Below, piece after piece: positions 1 to 4,858 of a stretch of 5,681 nt of DNA; positions within the stretch are counted from its first letter, which is position 1; every line of letters begins with the position of its first letter. The stretch is taken from assembly GCA_964599565.1 (NCBI GenBank), contig CAZRFE010000110.1, forward strand, positions 1 to 5,681. The letters run 5' to 3'. The notes beneath the pieces are model-generated. The model saw only the letters and a program-made list of their open reading frames with translations, did not search any database and was not told the origin of the DNA. Origin of the DNA: JAJUFS01 sp964599565 (GTDB taxonomy: Bacteria; Pseudomonadota; Gammaproteobacteria; Natronospirales; JAJUFS01). A program made the translations under genes and the position numbers.

Positions 1-52
1 TCTCGACTCGCTCAAGCGTTACGAAGCGGAACCGGAAAAACCGAACTTCTGA
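1..52 (+). CDS. 3' end of an unidentified gene (partial)
   Basis: Only the last 16 codons are present, in the frame starting at base 2, ending ...LKRYEAEPEKPNF and a TGA at 50-52. The tail is charged and hydrophilic, with no motif I can assign to a family. It is called coding because the frame is open from the left edge and its stop is followed 24 bases later by a strong intrinsic terminator on the same strand, which is what the end of a transcription unit looks like. The gene body lies outside the window, so no function is proposed. Confidence 0.5.
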   Translation, partial: LDSLKRYEAEPEKPNF

Positions 53-76
53 TCCACCGTCATGACACCGTTCGGC

Positions 77-112
77 AACGGCGCATCTCCGGCAAGGAGT
101 GCGCCGTTTTCG
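77..112 (+). terminator. Rho-independent terminator after the upstream gene
   Basis: A perfect 9-bp stem pairs AACGGCGCA (77-85) with TGCGCCGTT (100-108). The stem continues inside as CTCC (87-90) with GGAG (96-99) around a GGCAA loop, leaving T86 bulged. A TTTT tract at 107-110, then CGTTC, follows the 3' arm. A GC-rich hairpin running into a U tract is the classic intrinsic terminator, and it lies between the end of the upstream gene and the transporter start. It probably insulates the transporter from upstream transcription. Confidence 0.75.
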
Positions 113-132
113 TTCATGGTGGAATCGCGCGC

Positions 133-138
133 TAGAAT
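133..138 (+). promoter_or_regulatory. Candidate -10 box for the CDF gene (possible leaderless start)
   Basis: TAGAAT matches the sigma-70 -10 consensus at 5 of 6 positions and ends 6 bases before the ATG at 145. Initiation 7 or so bases after it would fall on or next to the A of the start codon. No Shine-Dalgarno-like purine run is seen in the bases just before the ATG. I cannot find a convincing -35 at 16-18 bp spacing, so the promoter call rests on the -10, its position and the terminator just upstream. Confidence 0.4.
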
Positions 139-144
139 GACCCC

Positions 145-1047
145 ATGTTCGAACACGACCATCACCACCACGACCACAGCTCGCGCTACCTGTTCGCGGC
201 GCTGATCGCAACGCTCGGCTTCGCCGGTGTCGAAGCGGCCGCCGGCTGGTTCGCAAATTCGCTCGCGCTGATGGGCGATGCGGGACACATGGTGACGGAT
301 TCGCTGTCGCTCGGACTTGCGGCGATCGCCGCGCGGCTTGCGCGGCGGCCTGCATCCGAACGCCATTCCTTCGGTTTCGGCCGTGCGGAAGTCGTCTCCG
401 CGATGCTGAACGCCGTCTTCATGCTGCTGATCGTCGGTGCGATCGTGTACAGCGCCGTCGATCGCCTGCGTGAACCGCCCGAGGTGCAGGGCCTCACGGT
501 GCTTGTCGTCGCAGGCATCGGGCTTGGCGTGAACATTGCCGTGGCGTGGATACTCAGCCGCGGCGAACGCACCATCAACGTGCGCGGCGCGCTGCTGCAC
601 GTGATGGGCGACCTGCTCGGTTCCGTCGCCGCGCTCGCCTCAGGTGCGGTGATACTGCTGACGGGATGGACGCCGATCGATCCGCTGCTCTCCATTCTCA
701 TCAGCGTGCTGATTCTTGCATCCGCGGTGCGGCTGCTGCTCGAAGCGTTTCACGTGGTGATGGAAGGCGTGCCGCCGGAGATCCAGCTTGCGACGGTGGG
801 AAACAGCATGGCGCGCATCGACGGCGTGCGCTCCGTGCACGATCTTCACATCTGGCGGCTCGATTCGCACACGGTTGCGCTGTCCGCGCATGTCATCGTG
901 AACAGTCTCGCGGACTGGGAACCGGTGTTGCGAAGGATGAAGCAGCACCTGGACGATACCTACGGCATCGATCACATCACGCTGCAGCCGGAGACCATCG
1001 AGGAAGTGAAATTTCCTGTCGAAACGCTGCGCCGCTACTCGGACTGA
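145..1047 (+). CDS. CDF-family cation efflux transporter (CzcD/ZitB-like)
   Basis: This 300-residue protein is the usual length for a bacterial cation diffusion facilitator, an inner-membrane antiporter that exports Zn(II) and related divalent metals in exchange for protons. It opens with a His/Asp-rich tail (residues 4-12, HDHHHHDHS). Six hydrophobic segments follow, at about 14-34, 37-60, 85-105, 115-137, 148-172 and 178-200. The paired family metal-site motifs are both present: HMVTD (H48, D52) in helix 2 and HVMGD (H152, D156) in helix 5. The cytoplasmic C-terminal domain (about 205-300) carries the conserved HDLHIW (232-237). HxxxD in both helices fits a zinc-type subgroup; cobalt or cadmium could also be carried, and sequence alone does not settle this. 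No metalloregulator gene is adjacent. Its 3' end overlaps the convergent methyltransferase stop by 13 bp. The gene is very GC-rich (44 of 60 bases at 301-360). Family confidence is high; the exact substrate is inferred. Confidence 0.95.
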   Translation: MFEHDHHHHDHSSRYLFAALIATLGFAGVEAAAGWFANSLALMGDAGHMVTDSLSLGLAAIAARLARRPASERHSFGFGRAEVVSAMLNAVFMLLIVGAIVYSAVDRLREPPEVQGLTVLVVAGIGLGVNIAVAWILSRGERTINVRGALLHVMGDLLGSVAALASGAVILLTGWTPIDPLLSILISVLILASAVRLLLEAFHVVMEGVPPEIQLATVGNSMARIDGVRSVHDLHIWRLDSHTVALSAHVIVNSLADWEPVLRRMKQHLDDTYGIDHITLQPETIEEVKFPVETLRRYSD

Positions 1048-1787
1048 CCGTTTCGCCCGGCGAGGAAGAAGATCGGCCACGAAACATCGCGCACGTCATC
1101 CTCGCGCCAGTACGCGGCAATCTCGTTCTCAAGCCACACCAGCGGATCGTGCCCCTTCGCCTGCCGGTATCGCTGCACCGCAGACCATGTGCCGATGTAA
1201 TCGAGAAACTGCCGGCGATTCCACGCAAGATGCATCGCGAGTTCCGGCGCCTCGATGCGCGCAAACGGGAAATCGAGATCGCCGTAACGCGCATCGATGT
1301 GGCGCCGCTCCGGCGGCCAGTACGGCCCGATGATCTCGGCGTCGAACATCTCGATGGCGCGATCGATGTGCGCCGACACGCGCGTCAGGTGATAACCCCA
1401 TGCAGCGATCACGCCGCCCGGTTTCAGCACGCGGCGCACTTCCGCGTAGAACGCATCGATATCGAACCAGTGCAGTGCCTGCGCGACGGTCACGAGATCG
1501 ACGCTTGCGCTCTCAAGCGCTGATCGCTCCGCAGGTGCAACGCGATACGTGATGTTCGCTGCGTGCACTGCGTTTTCGATCTGCGCAGCACTTGCATCCG
1601 TCGCGATCACCGCAGCGAAATCCTTCGCGAGCATTGACGCCGCCTGCCCGCTGCCCGTCGCGCAGTCCCATGCGAGCGCGCGCTCATCGCACAGCGATGC
1701 CAGCCAGCCGAACAGCTCCGCCGGGTAACCCGGGCGCGCCTTCGCGTAGCTGTTCGCGTGTCCCGAGAAATGATCCTTGAATGTCAT
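1035..1787 (-). CDS. Class I SAM-dependent methyltransferase (Methyltransf_11-like), intact copy
   Basis: A 250-residue protein with the seven-beta-strand methyltransferase signature. Motif I reads WDCATGSGQ (40-48), the SAM-ribose acidic residue follows as D64 in ATDAS, a motif-IV-like stretch VDLVTVAQALHWF spans 96-108, and LKPGG lies at 121-125. The opening FKDHFSGHANSYAKARPGYP resembles the small-molecule methyltransferases related to trans-aconitate methyltransferase and yeast Crg1. The acceptor substrate is unknown. The open frame extends upstream to 1901, but I place the start at 1787: MTFKDHF begins the recognisable fold, GGTGA lies 7 bases upstream, and an identical start lies in the second repeat copy, where it overlaps the DUF998 stop as ATGA. 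The first 29 codons lie inside the 105-bp repeat. Upstream it is preceded by a scrambled remnant instead of intact DUF998, so it may have lost its original promoter or translational coupling. Confidence 0.9.
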   Translation of the reverse strand: MTFKDHFSGHANSYAKARPGYPAELFGWLASLCDERALAWDCATGSGQAASMLAKDFAAVIATDASAAQIENAVHAANITYRVAPAERSALESASVDLVTVAQALHWFDIDAFYAEVRRVLKPGGVIAAWGYHLTRVSAHIDRAIEMFDAEIIGPYWPPERRHIDARYGDLDFPFARIEAPELAMHLAWNRRQFLDYIGTWSAVQRYRQAKGHDPLVWLENEIAAYWREDDVRDVSWPIFFLAGRNGQSE

Positions 1788-1805
1788 GCGTTCACCATCA
1801 GCAAG
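1701..1805. repeat. 105-bp perfect direct repeat, copy 1
   Basis: Identical base for base to 2918-3022 (constant offset of 1217). On the minus strand it contains the last 18 bases before the methyltransferase ATG (native to the tail of the DUF998 gene) followed by exactly 29 methyltransferase codons. Homology stops abruptly at both ends: C1700 versus G2917 on one side, C1806 versus G3023 on the other. In this copy the methyltransferase continues intact. Confidence 0.97.
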
Positions 1806-1980
1806 CAACCTTCTTCGCATCCGGCGCGCCGCTTTCGCAACCAAGATCAAGGATTGCAGCACCGGGTGACAACGCGCGCGCCCATTCCATGACGACATCA
1901 AGTCCGATGCGCGATTGCCCGCGCAGTTTCATGAAGCGTGCAGCGACTGCTTCATAACCATTCGAAGGATCGTCGTTCAT
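1798..1980 (-). pseudogene. Truncated N-terminus of a second class I methyltransferase, fused to a DUF998 scrap
   Basis: A 60-codon frame starting at ATG 1978-1980, with a good GGGAG ribosome site about 6 bases upstream. Residues 1-48 look like the start of a SAM methyltransferase, ending in the beginning of motif I (AAILDLGC, 41-48). The expected glycine-rich loop is then replaced by ESGAPDAKKVA, which nearly equals residues 40-50 of the DUF998 protein (ESGAPDAKQVA), and the frame ends at TGA 1798-1800. The catalytic domain is missing, so this is a dead stub. The native gene probably read LGCGSGAP here, so the junction may have used similarity between GSGAP and ESGAP codons (inference). Its original upstream partner appears to be the HExxH secreted protein, whose stop lies 34 bp upstream. 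Confidence 0.7.
1805..1838. repeat. 34-bp scrap of the DUF998 gene (copy of 3443-3476)
   Basis: It matches 3443-3476 with a single difference (T1812 versus G3450). In the DUF998 gene this covers residues 39-50 of the protein. Here it sits directly against the 105-bp repeat, so 1701-1838 as a whole corresponds to 2918-3476 with an internal deletion of 421 bp. The shared single G at 1805 is the only overlap between the two blocks. The deletion shifts the frame. Confidence 0.9.
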
Positions 1981-2014
1981 CCGGGCTCCCGGGCGATGAG
2001 ACCGGGCGGCGCGA

Positions 2015-2662
2015 TCATTCCGGCGCAACGATCACGCCGTGCCGCGCCGCTATTTTCCCGATCCTGCCCGTATCCTCGAGCACCCGGTAGTTGTACCAGC
2101 GATAGATTTCGGCGACTTTCGAATCCAGCTCGGCGGTGAACCTCGCCACCTTTTCCTTCAGCTTGCGTCGCGCCTTTTCCTTGCCGATCAGCTTCGCCAT
2201 CGCATCGAGCTCGATCCATGCAACAAGCAGGTGCTGGTAGGTTCTCGTGTCGGCGCGCGGCGGCTCGGGATATGCGGCGCGCAACTCCTCGATTGCCGCG
2301 TCCCGTCCTGCCGCAGCGGCAACGAACCAATGCACCTGCTCGTGGACGAAGATGGAAAGCTGCATCTCGTCGTCGTCGAGGAAGTCCGTGTTGAGCGTCA
2401 GCACGGGCATGCTGTGCGGCTCTTCACCCGCCGCGATCCTGACTTCGGTGGTGAAAATCCACGGGTCCAGGTCGTAATCGGCCAGCAGGCGCCGCAATTG
2501 CACACGCGCCTGCTCTTCCAGTTCGTTGGCGAAGACGATCTTCGCGTCCGTTCCGTCCCGCCCCTGCGCAGAAGCGATGTTGCCGGCAGCCGCAAGCACG
2601 CAGGCAGCAAGCACCATGATGGTACGCAGGAGCATCGACGGCACGACAAGATGGTTTTTCAT
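2015..2662 (-). CDS. Secreted protein with HExxH motif, putative zinc peptidase-like
   Basis: A 215-residue protein that I cannot assign to a named family. It begins with a Sec-type signal: positive KNH, a hydrophobic run at about 7-26, and an Ala/Ser-rich stretch ending SAQG near 31-34, the likely cleavage area. The mature part carries FVHEQVHWF (H107, E108, H111), a zincin-type HExxH, with possible downstream acidic ligands in AWIELDAM (E151, D153) as in gluzincins. The 163-190 region is a charged helix rich in Lys/Glu. The start at 2662 is chosen because it begins the signal sequence and AGGGGGA lies about 8-14 bases upstream. The frame stays open back to 3004 only by running out of frame through the VOC remnant into the methyltransferase stub. 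A periplasmic or exported metal-binding role is inferred; catalysis is unproven. Its original neighbours appear to be the VOC gene 25 bp upstream and the second methyltransferase 34 bp downstream. Confidence 0.75.
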   Translation of the reverse strand: MKNHLVVPSMLLRTIMVLAACVLAAAGNIASAQGRDGTDAKIVFANELEEQARVQLRRLLADYDLDPWIFTTEVRIAAGEEPHSMPVLTLNTDFLDDDEMQLSIFVHEQVHWFVAAAAGRDAAIEELRAAYPEPPRADTRTYQHLLVAWIELDAMAKLIGKEKARRKLKEKVARFTAELDSKVAEIYRWYNYRVLEDTGRIGKIAARHGVIVAPE

Positions 2663-2687
2663 TCCGGCTTCCCCCTCGTCATGGCTT

Positions 2688-2917
2688 TCAGAGCGTGCTG
2701 CCCATGACGTAATACCCGTCCGGATCGCGCAGCGCAAATTCAAGAGTGCCGGTGCCGGCATTGACGTGAGGCTCCTCGTCGAGTGCTGGAACAAGCTCGC
2801 GCGCTCGCTGCAGCGCCTGGTCGAAATCATCGACGCGGAAAAAGAGCAACAGGCCGTTTCCCGGCTCCGCCCGTTCGGAGCTCGCCAGCGGCGGGTGCTC
2901 GTGGTCACCCCACTGCG
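2688..2917 (-). pseudogene. C-terminal half of a VOC/glyoxalase-like protein (5' end missing)
   Basis: The minus-strand frame ending at TGA 2688-2690 encodes about 75 residues typical of the second half of a vicinal-oxygen-chelate domain. LLLFFRVDDFDQAL is the strand-helix start of a beta-alpha-beta-beta-beta module, and LEFALRDPDGYYV is the ending strand, whose Glu is the usual metal ligand position in glyoxalase/bleomycin-resistance proteins. Family members are normally about 120-140 residues, so roughly the first half is missing. The break coincides with the edge of the 105-bp repeat at 2918, where the frame runs out of phase into methyltransferase sequence without a credible start codon. 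It is therefore a remnant made by the same rearrangement. The secreted HExxH gene begins 25 bp downstream. Confidence 0.8.
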
Positions 2918-3004
2918 CAGCCAGCCGAACAGCTCCGCCGGGTAACCCGGGCGCGCCTTCGCGTAGCTGTTCGCGTGTCCCGAGAAATGATCCTTGAATG
3001 TCAT
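2918..3004 (-). pseudogene. Broken 5' end (29 codons) of the methyltransferase
   Basis: It encodes exactly the first 29 residues of the intact methyltransferase at 1035-1787, with identical DNA, then breaks off after GWL. Translation would continue for 85 meaningless codons antisense to or out of frame with the VOC remnant and then enter the secreted-protein frame. The ATG overlaps the DUF998 stop (ATGA, 3001-3004), so the original gene was translationally coupled to DUF998. SAM-binding motif I is absent from this fragment, so it cannot be functional. Confidence 0.9.
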
Positions 3005-3022
3005 GCGTTCACCATCAGCAAG
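2918..3022. repeat. 105-bp perfect direct repeat, copy 2
   Basis: The partner of 1701-1805. Here the sequence continues rightward into the intact DUF998 gene but leftward into the VOC remnant, the reciprocal of copy 1. Homologous recombination between the two copies would remove 1217 bp and restore an uninterrupted DUF998-methyltransferase operon. Confidence 0.97.
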
Positions 3023-3591
3023 GTTGCGACAAGCAGCATCCAGCCATAGAACACCGCTTCGATCACGCGCTGGACAAGCCCGCGTACCGGCGTTTCAAAG
3101 GAGAGCAGGAACAGCCCGAAGAATGTTGCCTGCCCGGCGATGCGTGACACCTCCGCCATCGATTGCAGCACGGGAATGTCTTCCATGACGCGGGCAAGCT
3201 CCATCATTCCTGCGGCCGCGCCGAAGTAGCCTGCGATGGCGGCAAGGTTGTGAACGTTGTTCCGCCATGTGCCGAGCAGCGGCGCACCAGGATCACAGGG
3301 AAATATCGCCGCACCGACATAGCCCGCGCCGAGCAGTGCGAAGAGCCAGAGTCCCGGACCCTGTGCAAGGCCGGGAACCGCGAATGCGAGTGCGGCAACG
3401 AACAGCCATATCGCGTGTCCTGCCGGCGCGAACGCGAAGACTGCAACCTGCTTCGCATCCGGCGCGCCGCTTTCGCCGAGCTCGCTGATCGTCTGGCGGA
3501 CGTGGCTGTAGCCCGGGCGGCGTTTCGCAAACCACCACACCGGTACGCACGCCGCGGCAATCGCAAGCAGCGCCATCAACATGACAGTCAT
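3001..3591 (-). CDS. DUF998 family integral membrane protein
   Basis: A 196-residue multi-pass membrane protein. Conserved DUF998 features are visible: YSHVRQTISELG (29-40 area) after the first helix, FPCDPG (97-102), and a His-Asn pair (114-115) at the start of a later helix. Hydrophobic segments lie at about 3-21, 51-73, 81-98, 115-131, 152-166 and 177-193. The biochemical role of this family is unknown to me. I chose the start at 3591 rather than the upstream ATG at 3624 because GGGAGG lies 7 bases before it and the protein then opens directly with a helix; the longer form would add 11 residues without a clear ribosome site. The stop overlaps the ATG of the broken methyltransferase by 4 bases. 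It lies 119 bp downstream of the GNAT gene. A 34-bp piece of it is duplicated at 1805-1838. Confidence 0.85.
   Translation of the reverse strand: MTVMLMALLAIAAACVPVWWFAKRRPGYSHVRQTISELGESGAPDAKQVAVFAFAPAGHAIWLFVAALAFAVPGLAQGPGLWLFALLGAGYVGAAIFPCDPGAPLLGTWRNNVHNLAAIAGYFGAAAGMMELARVMEDIPVLQSMAEVSRIAGQATFFGLFLLSFETPVRGLVQRVIEAVFYGWMLLVATLLMVNA
3443..3476. repeat. Parent copy of the 34-bp repeat inside DUF998
   Basis: Matches 1805-1838 with one mismatch. It is part of the coding sequence here (residues 39-50), so this copy is the source and the other the displaced one. Confidence 0.9.
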
Positions 3592-3651
3592 CACCAACCC
3601 TCCCGCATGCCTGTCCGCGGACATCCAGCAGACGCACCGGACAATCGTGCA

Positions 3652-3663
3652 TCACGTACGTGA
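3652..3663. promoter_or_regulatory. 12-bp perfect palindrome upstream of DUF998
   Basis: TCACGTACGTGA reads identically on both strands and lies in the 119-bp gap between the GNAT stop (3711) and the DUF998 start (3591). Its position suits an operator for a dimeric repressor, but no regulator gene is nearby and a single short palindrome can arise by chance. Confidence 0.2.
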
Positions 3664-3710
3664 GCCGCTGCCAGGGCTCCGCAAGCGTTACTCGATGCGA
3701 CGAACGAATG

Positions 3711-4187
3711 CTACAGCTTGAGCGCGAAAAAACGGGTCCCCGGCAAATGCGTACTGTTGTAAGGCGAAATCTCGGCGAACCCGAGCTGCCGGTAGAGTGA
3801 CTGCGCTGTCTCCATGTCTGGAAGGGTGTCCAGGCGCAGCTCACGATACCCGGCCAGGCGCGCCGCCTGGATGACGGACGCAACCAGGTGCTTGCCAAGA
3901 CCCTGGCCCCGGAAGCGAGACCTGGTGTAGAGCCGCTTCATTTCGGCAATGCCCGGATTCAGGGGTCTCATTGCGACGCAGCCTGCAACGTCCGCATCAA
4001 CGCAGGCAATGAGCAACGCGCCCGAAGGCGGTGTGTAAGGGCTCGGCAGCGCGGAGAGTTCTGCCGAGAATCCCTGGTACTCGAGGTCAGTACCGATGGC
4101 CCGAGCATACTCACGGAAGAGATCGCGAGCAGTCGCAACCAGCTCCGGAGTGTCTGCCTGATAGAGGTGAACCGTCGCGTCTTCCAT
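3711..4187 (-). CDS. GNAT family N-acetyltransferase
   Basis: A 158-residue single-domain protein, the usual size for a GNAT acyltransferase that moves an acetyl group from acetyl-CoA to an amine. The acetyl-CoA pyrophosphate-binding motif A is clear: MKRLYTRSRFRGQGLGK (83-99), with the R/Q-x-x-G-x-G/A core at RGQGLG (93-98). Motif B is LRLDTLPDMETAQSLYRQLGF (118-137), including the conserved LYRQLGF that shapes the CoA channel. The substrate is unknown. The ATG at 4185-4187 begins at the predicted first strand; the ribosome site is weak (GGCAGG 2-7 bases upstream, GAGG farther up). It follows the PhnB-like gene by only 25 bp on the same strand, so the two are likely cotranscribed. Confidence 0.92.
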   Translation of the reverse strand: MEDATVHLYQADTPELVATARDLFREYARAIGTDLEYQGFSAELSALPSPYTPPSGALLIACVDADVAGCVAMRPLNPGIAEMKRLYTRSRFRGQGLGKHLVASVIQAARLAGYRELRLDTLPDMETAQSLYRQLGFAEISPYNSTHLPGTRFFALKL

Positions 4188-4212
4188 TGCCTGCCAGCAT
4201 CCTCACGTGCGA

Positions 4213-4674
4213 CTACGCCTCGTTGTACGCTCTCTCGAGCTCCGCCACGTCGAGCTTCACCATCGTCATCATGGCGTCCATCACCGCCTGTACCTTTCCA
4301 GGGTTCTGATCGCTGATAAGCTCCATGAAACGCTTCGGAACAATCTGCCACGTGACACCGAACTGGTCGGTAATCCAGCCGCACTGCAATGGGGTTGCGC
4401 CGGCGTTGACGAGCCTGTTCCAGTACTCGTCAACCTCCTCCTGGTTCTCGCAGTCGACAAAAAGCGAGAACCCCTGGGAAAAACTGAAGTACGAGCCACC
4501 GTTGTAGCCCATGAAGGACTGACCGCCGATGACGAACTCGGCGGATGCAATCGGGCCATCCTTTCCCGTGCGTGCAACGTTCTTGATCCGGGAGTCCGGG
4601 AACGTCGCCGTGTAAAACGCGATCGCCGCCTCGAGCTGGTCGTTGAACATCAGGAATGGCGTTACTTTGGACAT
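4213..4674 (-). CDS. PhnB-like VOC family protein (PF06983 type)
   Basis: A 153-residue protein of the 3-demethylubiquinone-9 3-methyltransferase-like/PhnB group of the vicinal oxygen chelate fold. Recognisable parts are VTPFLMFNDQLEAAIAFY (4-21), the repeated strand region ASAEFVIGGQSFMGYNGG (43-60), FSLFVDCENQEEVDEYWNRL (69-88), and WITDQFGVTWQIVP (100-113), the most conserved stretch of the family. Despite the family name, methyltransferase activity is not expected, and the true reaction is unknown. The open frame reaches 4791, but the start is set at 4674: AAGGAG, a near-perfect Shine-Dalgarno, lies 8 bases upstream, and the upstream extension runs through the palindromic repeat. It is the first gene of a probable PhnB-GNAT unit. 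Confidence 0.92.
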   Translation of the reverse strand: MSKVTPFLMFNDQLEAAIAFYTATFPDSRIKNVARTGKDGPIASAEFVIGGQSFMGYNGGSYFSFSQGFSLFVDCENQEEVDEYWNRLVNAGATPLQCGWITDQFGVTWQIVPKRFMELISDQNPGKVQAVMDAMMTMVKLDVAELERAYNEA

Positions 4675-4719
4675 TGGTATATCTCCTTGTTTGCAGTCGC
4701 CGCCTAATGCCCAGTTTAC

Positions 4720-4796
4720 GTAGGTTGGGATGAGGTATTCCCGAACCCCCAACGCGATTTCAATGTTGGGGTTCGCTCCGCTTACCCTCAATCTAC
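4720..4796. repeat. Imperfect palindromic intergenic element (REP/MITE-like)
   Basis: The two ends are inverted copies. The left arm runs GTAGGTTGGGATGAG... to GAACCCCCAAC (4743-4753). The right arm runs GTTGGGGTTC (4765-4774) to ...CTCAATCTAC. The inner stem is nearly perfect with one extra C, around an 11-base loop at 4754-4764. The GTAGGTTGGG...AACCCAAC pattern resembles, from memory, a palindromic intergenic repeat common in proteobacterial genomes; I cannot confirm this here. It lies in the 184-bp gap between the HEPN-like gene and the PhnB-like gene. It has no U tract on the minus strand, so it is not a standard intrinsic terminator. Confidence 0.6.
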
Positions 4797-4828
4797 TCGC
4801 TAGCTCGAAGATTCAACTTCAGCGGAGA

Positions 4829-4849
4829 AATCGGAGCCTGTCCCCGATT
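4829..4849. repeat. Short inverted repeat next to the palindromic element
   Basis: AATCGG (4829-4834) and CCGATT (4844-4849) pair around a 9-base loop. On the minus strand this reads AATCGGGGACAGGCTCCGAT, a pattern I recall from intergenic repeats near REP-associated (Y1-type) transposases in proteobacteria. No transposase is in the window. A T tract at 4856-4860 follows on the + strand, but no + strand gene leads into it. Confidence 0.4.
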
Positions 4850-4858
4850 CTTCCCTTT

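Noticed and set aside
19..701. Long minus-strand frames opposite the exporter
   Set aside because: They are high-GC antisense frames with no domain and no ribosome site; the + strand has all CDF motifs.
546..1523. A 325-codon open frame on the + strand across the exporter and methyltransferase
   Set aside because: It is Arg/Ala-rich shadow coding, out of frame with the exporter and antisense to the methyltransferase, both of which have clear family motifs.
4675..4690. AAGGAGATATACC before the PhnB-like ATG resembles the leader of common expression vectors
   Set aside because: The surrounding sequence is natural and continuous with the repeat and gene, and a strong ribosome site of this form can occur by itself. 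There is no other vector sequence.
1788..4720. Integron cassette array (GNAT, VOC, DUF998 and methyltransferase genes are typical cassette cargo)
   Set aside because: I found no attC-like pairs of RYYYAAC and GTTRRRY cores at the gene ends and no integrase. The repeats are coding-sequence duplications, not recombination sites.
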